A DNA stretch of 64,000 nt from DASQFI01 sp035633215. GTDB lineage: Bacteria > Acidobacteriota > Vicinamibacteria > Vicinamibacterales > SCN-69-37. The notes beneath the pieces were generated by a model that saw only the letters and a list, made by a program, of their open reading frames with translations, was not told where the DNA came from and searched no databases. The stretch is from the NCBI GenBank assembly GCA_035633215.1, contig DASQFI010000030.1:1-64000 (forward strand). Reading direction: 5' to 3'. The position numbers and the translations under genes are program-made. Below are positions 61,538 through 64,000 of the stretch, piece by piece (position 1 is the first letter of the stretch; the number at the start of each line of letters is the position of its first letter).

Positions 61538-61770
61538 TTAGAACGAGCCTGGAATCTCGAGGGTCTGGCCGGGACGGATGACATTCGACGTCAGCCTGTT
61601 GGCCGCTCTGATTCGAGCCGGCGTCGTCCCGTATCGCTCCGCGATTTCCCAGAGCGTTTCGGACCGGCGCACCGTGTGGCGCGTGGGCGCCTCGACCGCG
61701 GCCAGGAGCGTGGATTCGGAGCGTCCGGTCAACGCGGCGACGTAAGCGAGGTACTCGCTGGGGAACACGG
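61538..61770 (-). pseudogene. LysM-domain C-terminal fragment (MltD-like)
   Basis: About 75 codons: FPSEYLAYVAALTGRSESTLLAAVEAPTRHTVRRSETLWEIAERYGTTPARIRAANRLTSNVIRPGQTLEIPGSF ending at the stop near 61538. The final half is a complete LysM peptidoglycan-binding domain (HTVRRSETLWEIAERYG). Upstream on the minus strand the coding signal stops abruptly where amidohydrolase coding begins on the other strand. No start or signal peptide exists, so only the 3' end of a lytic-transglycosylase- or peptidase-like gene is left. Confidence 0.6.
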
Positions 61771-61804
61771 CGACATGAAAATGGAGCGGCGAACGTTCGA
61801 GCGT

Positions 61805-62083
61805 AGCCTCGGGCTGGACCCGCCTGGTGACCCCTTCAAGGTGCGCGCCGAGGCGCCAGCCGGAGTCGCCCGCTATTTCACGGCTGGTCGCGGCATTACC
61901 CTGCCGGAGCCGGGCCGTTCCGACGTGCCCTACTGGGTCACGACCGAAGCGGAAGCGCGCCAGGCCGTTCGGGACCAGGCGGCGTTTCTGGTGGACTTCA
62001 TCAAGATCTGGGTGGATGACCGCGAGGCCAAGTACAAGAAGATGCCGCCCGCAATCTACACGGCAGTCCAAGGAACCATCTGA
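61805..62083 (+). pseudogene. Internal fragment of an amidohydrolase-family gene
   Basis: LDPPGDPFKVRAEAPAGVARYFTAGRGITLPEPGRSDVPYWVTTEAEARQAVRDQAAFLVDFIKIWVDDREAKYKKMPPAIYTAVQGTI matches a middle section of imidazolonepropionase-like amidohydrolases (the GRGI...YWVTTEAEARQAV...DFIKIWVDD segment). The metal-binding N-terminal HxH and later His residues are missing and the frame ends right after. It is joined head to head with the LysM fragment. Confidence 0.6.
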
Positions 62084-62229
62084 CGCTCGTCATCTTCTTC
62101 AACTAAGAAAGCTGGCCAGCGTCAGTTCGTTCCAGGGACCCGTCGTACCTGCCGTACCGACAGGTGATCTTGCCTGGTGGAAGACGTCGACAGCTACGTG
62201 ATGGGCTGGTGGCGCTACACTGTCGCCCC

Positions 62230-63387
62230 ATGACACGCACCCTCACCGGCATCGGCATCATCATCGTCGCTCTGGTGTGGAGCCAGCCGACTGTCGTCGG
62301 TGGAGTGGTCCAGCGTGGGCCTGAGCCCGTCGAGATCGCGTTCGTGGCCAACGCGCCGGCGGGCACCGTGGTCCTGGTGGATGTCGCGTCGCGATCCGTC
62401 GTCGGCTCGGTCGATGTCAATCCTGCGCGCGTGAAGGCCGTCGGTCCCGGCTCGCCGAATTATGCGCAGGACGCGAAAGTCTCTCCGGATGGGCGGACGC
62501 TCTATGTCTCGCGCGGCTACATTGGCGATGTCGCGGCGTTCGATATCGCCAGCGGCCGCATGTTGTGGAACCGGTCGTTGAACACCGGCCGTGCTGATCA
62601 CATGACATTAACGCCCGACGGGCGCAGTTTGTTCGTCTCGGCGATGCTCGACAACCGCGTCTACAGGGTCGCCACCGCCACGGGCGAGATCACCGGCCAT
62701 TTCGTGACTGGCGTCTATCCGCATGACAACCAGATGTCGCGCGATGGCCGGCGCGTCTACAACACGAGTATCGGCCCGCTCGCCGGAATGCCTCGCCCGG
62801 CCGGTTCGCCGCCGCTGACGGAGACACCCGGAAGCGCGTTTCAAGTGACCGTGGCCGACGCAGAGACGCTGGCGGTCACCGATCGGATCAAGGCGGACAA
62901 AGGGATCCGCCCATGGCGATTCACGTCGGACGAGAAAGGCATTTACACCCAGCTGTCCAACGAGCACGCCGTGTTCGCGTTCGACCTTACCGCTCAGAAA
63001 GTCACTCGCCGGCTCGATCTGCCGGTGAAACCTGGTGTGGCGCCGGCGGACTTCGACTTTGAGGCGCCACATCATGGCCTGGCGCTCACGGACGACCGTC
63101 GAACGCTGTGTCTCGCCGGACGGGCGTCGGACTACGCGGCACTTGTGCAGGCGCCGGAGTTGACGCTGATCGCGACGATTCCTGTCGGCGACGCGCCCGG
63201 CTGGGCTGAGACGGCAGACGCTGGCCGGCTCTGCCTGATTGCGAACTCGCGCAGTGACGATCTCTCGATCATCTCGATCCCGGAACGCACGGAAATTCGG
63301 CGATTACCGATCGGCGATGGCCCCAAACACGTGACGGTCGCGCGAATTCCGCCAACGGTCGTTGCGGCGGCGAAGGCCCGGAGGTGA
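62230..63387 (+). CDS. Secreted YVTN-type beta-propeller protein
   Basis: 385 residues from the ATG at 62230. A hydrophobic N-terminus (MTRTLTGIGIIIVALVWSQPTVVGG) is a signal peptide or anchor. Seven or so blades follow with the YVTN pattern: VAFVANAPAGTVVLVDVASRSVVGSV, KVSPDGRTLYVSRGYIGDVAAFDIASGRMLW, TLTPDGRSLFVSAMLDNRVYRVATATGEI, QMSRDGRRVYNTSIG, LCLIANSRSDDLSIISIPERTEIRRLPIGDGPKHV. These proteins are seen in surface or periplasmic contexts and often act as binding scaffolds; no activity can be assigned. Confidence 0.82.
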   Translation: MTRTLTGIGIIIVALVWSQPTVVGGVVQRGPEPVEIAFVANAPAGTVVLVDVASRSVVGSVDVNPARVKAVGPGSPNYAQDAKVSPDGRTLYVSRGYIGDVAAFDIASGRMLWNRSLNTGRADHMTLTPDGRSLFVSAMLDNRVYRVATATGEITGHFVTGVYPHDNQMSRDGRRVYNTSIGPLAGMPRPAGSPPLTETPGSAFQVTVADAETLAVTDRIKADKGIRPWRFTSDEKGIYTQLSNEHAVFAFDLTAQKVTRRLDLPVKPGVAPADFDFEAPHHGLALTDDRRTLCLAGRASDYAALVQAPELTLIATIPVGDAPGWAETADAGRLCLIANSRSDDLSIISIPERTEIRRLPIGDGPKHVTVARIPPTVVAAAKARR

Positions 63388-63398
63388 ACCGACACGCG

Positions 63399-64000
63399 TC
63401 AGTTCTTCCAGATGGCCCCGTAGCCGAGATCCCAGAGACGCCTGTTGAGGCTGGGGATCTCCCTGGCGGCAATCTCATCCGCTCGGGCCTTCAGCGTCTT
63501 CCACTCCGCCGTCATCTTCTCGAGGAGATCCAGCGACGACCGATTGATCCGCGGAATGTCGCTCTCCGTCTGATTGACGAGGAACAGGTAGTTTGCTGTC
63601 AACTTGTTCACGAAGTTCTCGACATCGTCGTACGCCCGCGATCGGCGCTGAATCATCTCTTCGTCCCAGGCCTTCACCTTCTTCAGGAGCGCCTCGCCGT
63701 CACGCTTGACGGCCGCAAACTTGTCGCCGGCCGGGAGCGCCGTGATGACGGCGTCAAGCTGCTTCTGCTTGTCATACAAGCTGTTCACGGAGTTGTGCAT
63801 CGCCGTCAGCTCCTGCTCCATTCCCGACATGACGCTGTGGTACTCGCGATACGCCGCTGGCGTCGTCGGGTAGAGCGGGTTCGGCAGAATCTCGGCGTCG
63901 GTCGCCGCCGTCTGGTCGCCAACCTTGAGCGCCAGGCGGTACTTGTCTGGAATCGCCTTGTGTCCGCTGTAGCTGCCTTCAATGTACACACCGGGCACGC
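63399..64000 (-). CDS. VPS10/BNR-type propeller protein, C-terminal part (runs off the window)
   Basis: Only the last ~200 residues are inside the window. PGVYIEGSYSGHKAIPDKYRLALKVGDQTAATDAEILPNPLYPTTPAAYREYHSVMSGMEQELTAMHNSVNSLYDKQKQLDAVI, then a helical bundle and EIPSLNRRLWDLGYGAIWKN. The beta-rich start resembles the fibronectin-like domain that closes acidobacterial VPS10-type proteins, and the helical tail is the usual C-terminal extension of one branch (with a Gly-free linker). The start lies beyond 64000. Confidence 0.6.
   Translation of the reverse strand, partial: VPGVYIEGSYSGHKAIPDKYRLALKVGDQTAATDAEILPNPLYPTTPAAYREYHSVMSGMEQELTAMHNSVNSLYDKQKQLDAVITALPAGDKFAAVKRDGEALLKKVKAWDEEMIQRRSRAYDDVENFVNKLTANYLFLVNQTESDIPRINRSSLDLLEKMTAEWKTLKARADEIAAREIPSLNRRLWDLGYGAIWKN

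Overview
The window is a high-GC chromosome segment that looks acidobacterial (Vicinamibacteria-like). The lineage call is inference from gene content: three PadR regulator + 'orphan' MacB/FtsX permease (ADOP) pairs, five intact Ser/Thr protein kinases plus a broken one, most of them fused to TolB/WD40 propellers, TPRs or enzymatic domains, large VPS10/BNR propeller proteins, and a TonB-dependent receptor with an N-terminal Cna-B/CarboxypepD-like domain. There are no rRNA genes, no complete tRNA and no CRISPR array.

Layout. 0-3 kb: PadR-ADOP pair 1. 3.5-14.9 kb: an 11.4-kb segment bounded by two direct copies of the 3' half of a tRNA-Asn gene, which looks like an integrated island. It holds a secreted propeller, an ECF sigma factor next to a kinase-TolB gene, and the most interesting locus of the window: a tightly overlapping minus-strand operon (AdoMet decarboxylase > protein with two exosortase domains > GT-C-like membrane protein > SAM methyltransferase), divergent from a secreted DUF3494 protein that ends in an IPTL-CTERM-like sorting signal. 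14.9-19.9 kb: SAP-domain protein, secreted VOC protein, ArsR-SRPBCC-DinB operon, gene remnants, and a Pyr4/PaxB-like membrane terpene cyclase homologue. 19.9-34 kb: a TonB-dependent receptor lacking its N-terminus, a kinase-TPR protein, then two VPS10 propeller proteins around a full-length TonB-dependent receptor. 34-36 kb: DUF5655-like, MoaF-like fragment, DinB-like, VapBC. 36-39.6 kb: PadR-ADOP pair 2 and a beheaded PIN gene. 39.7-49.2 kb: kinase-TolB, FRG-domain protein, a deleted kinase-hydrolase pseudogene, alpha/beta hydrolase, RES-Xre toxin-antitoxin, and an intact kinase-FGE-hydrolase fusion. 49.4-64 kb: Tat-type amidase, kinase-TolB, M1 peptidase, PadR-ADOP pair 3, a frameshifted metallo-beta-lactamase-fold gene, GreB, DUF2784, gene fragments, a YVTN propeller and the 3' part of another VPS10-type gene.

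How it works together. Much of the window is regulation and envelope biology: PadR regulators probably control themselves and the adjoining permease, with promoters so close to the start codon that the transcripts may be leaderless. The exosortase locus contains both the predicted sorting enzyme and a predicted substrate. Several genes are visibly decayed (deletion, frameshift, truncation), and a dispersed purine-rich heptamer repeat sits at gene ends, so this is a plastic part of the genome. All family assignments come from reading the translated sequence; no database search was run.
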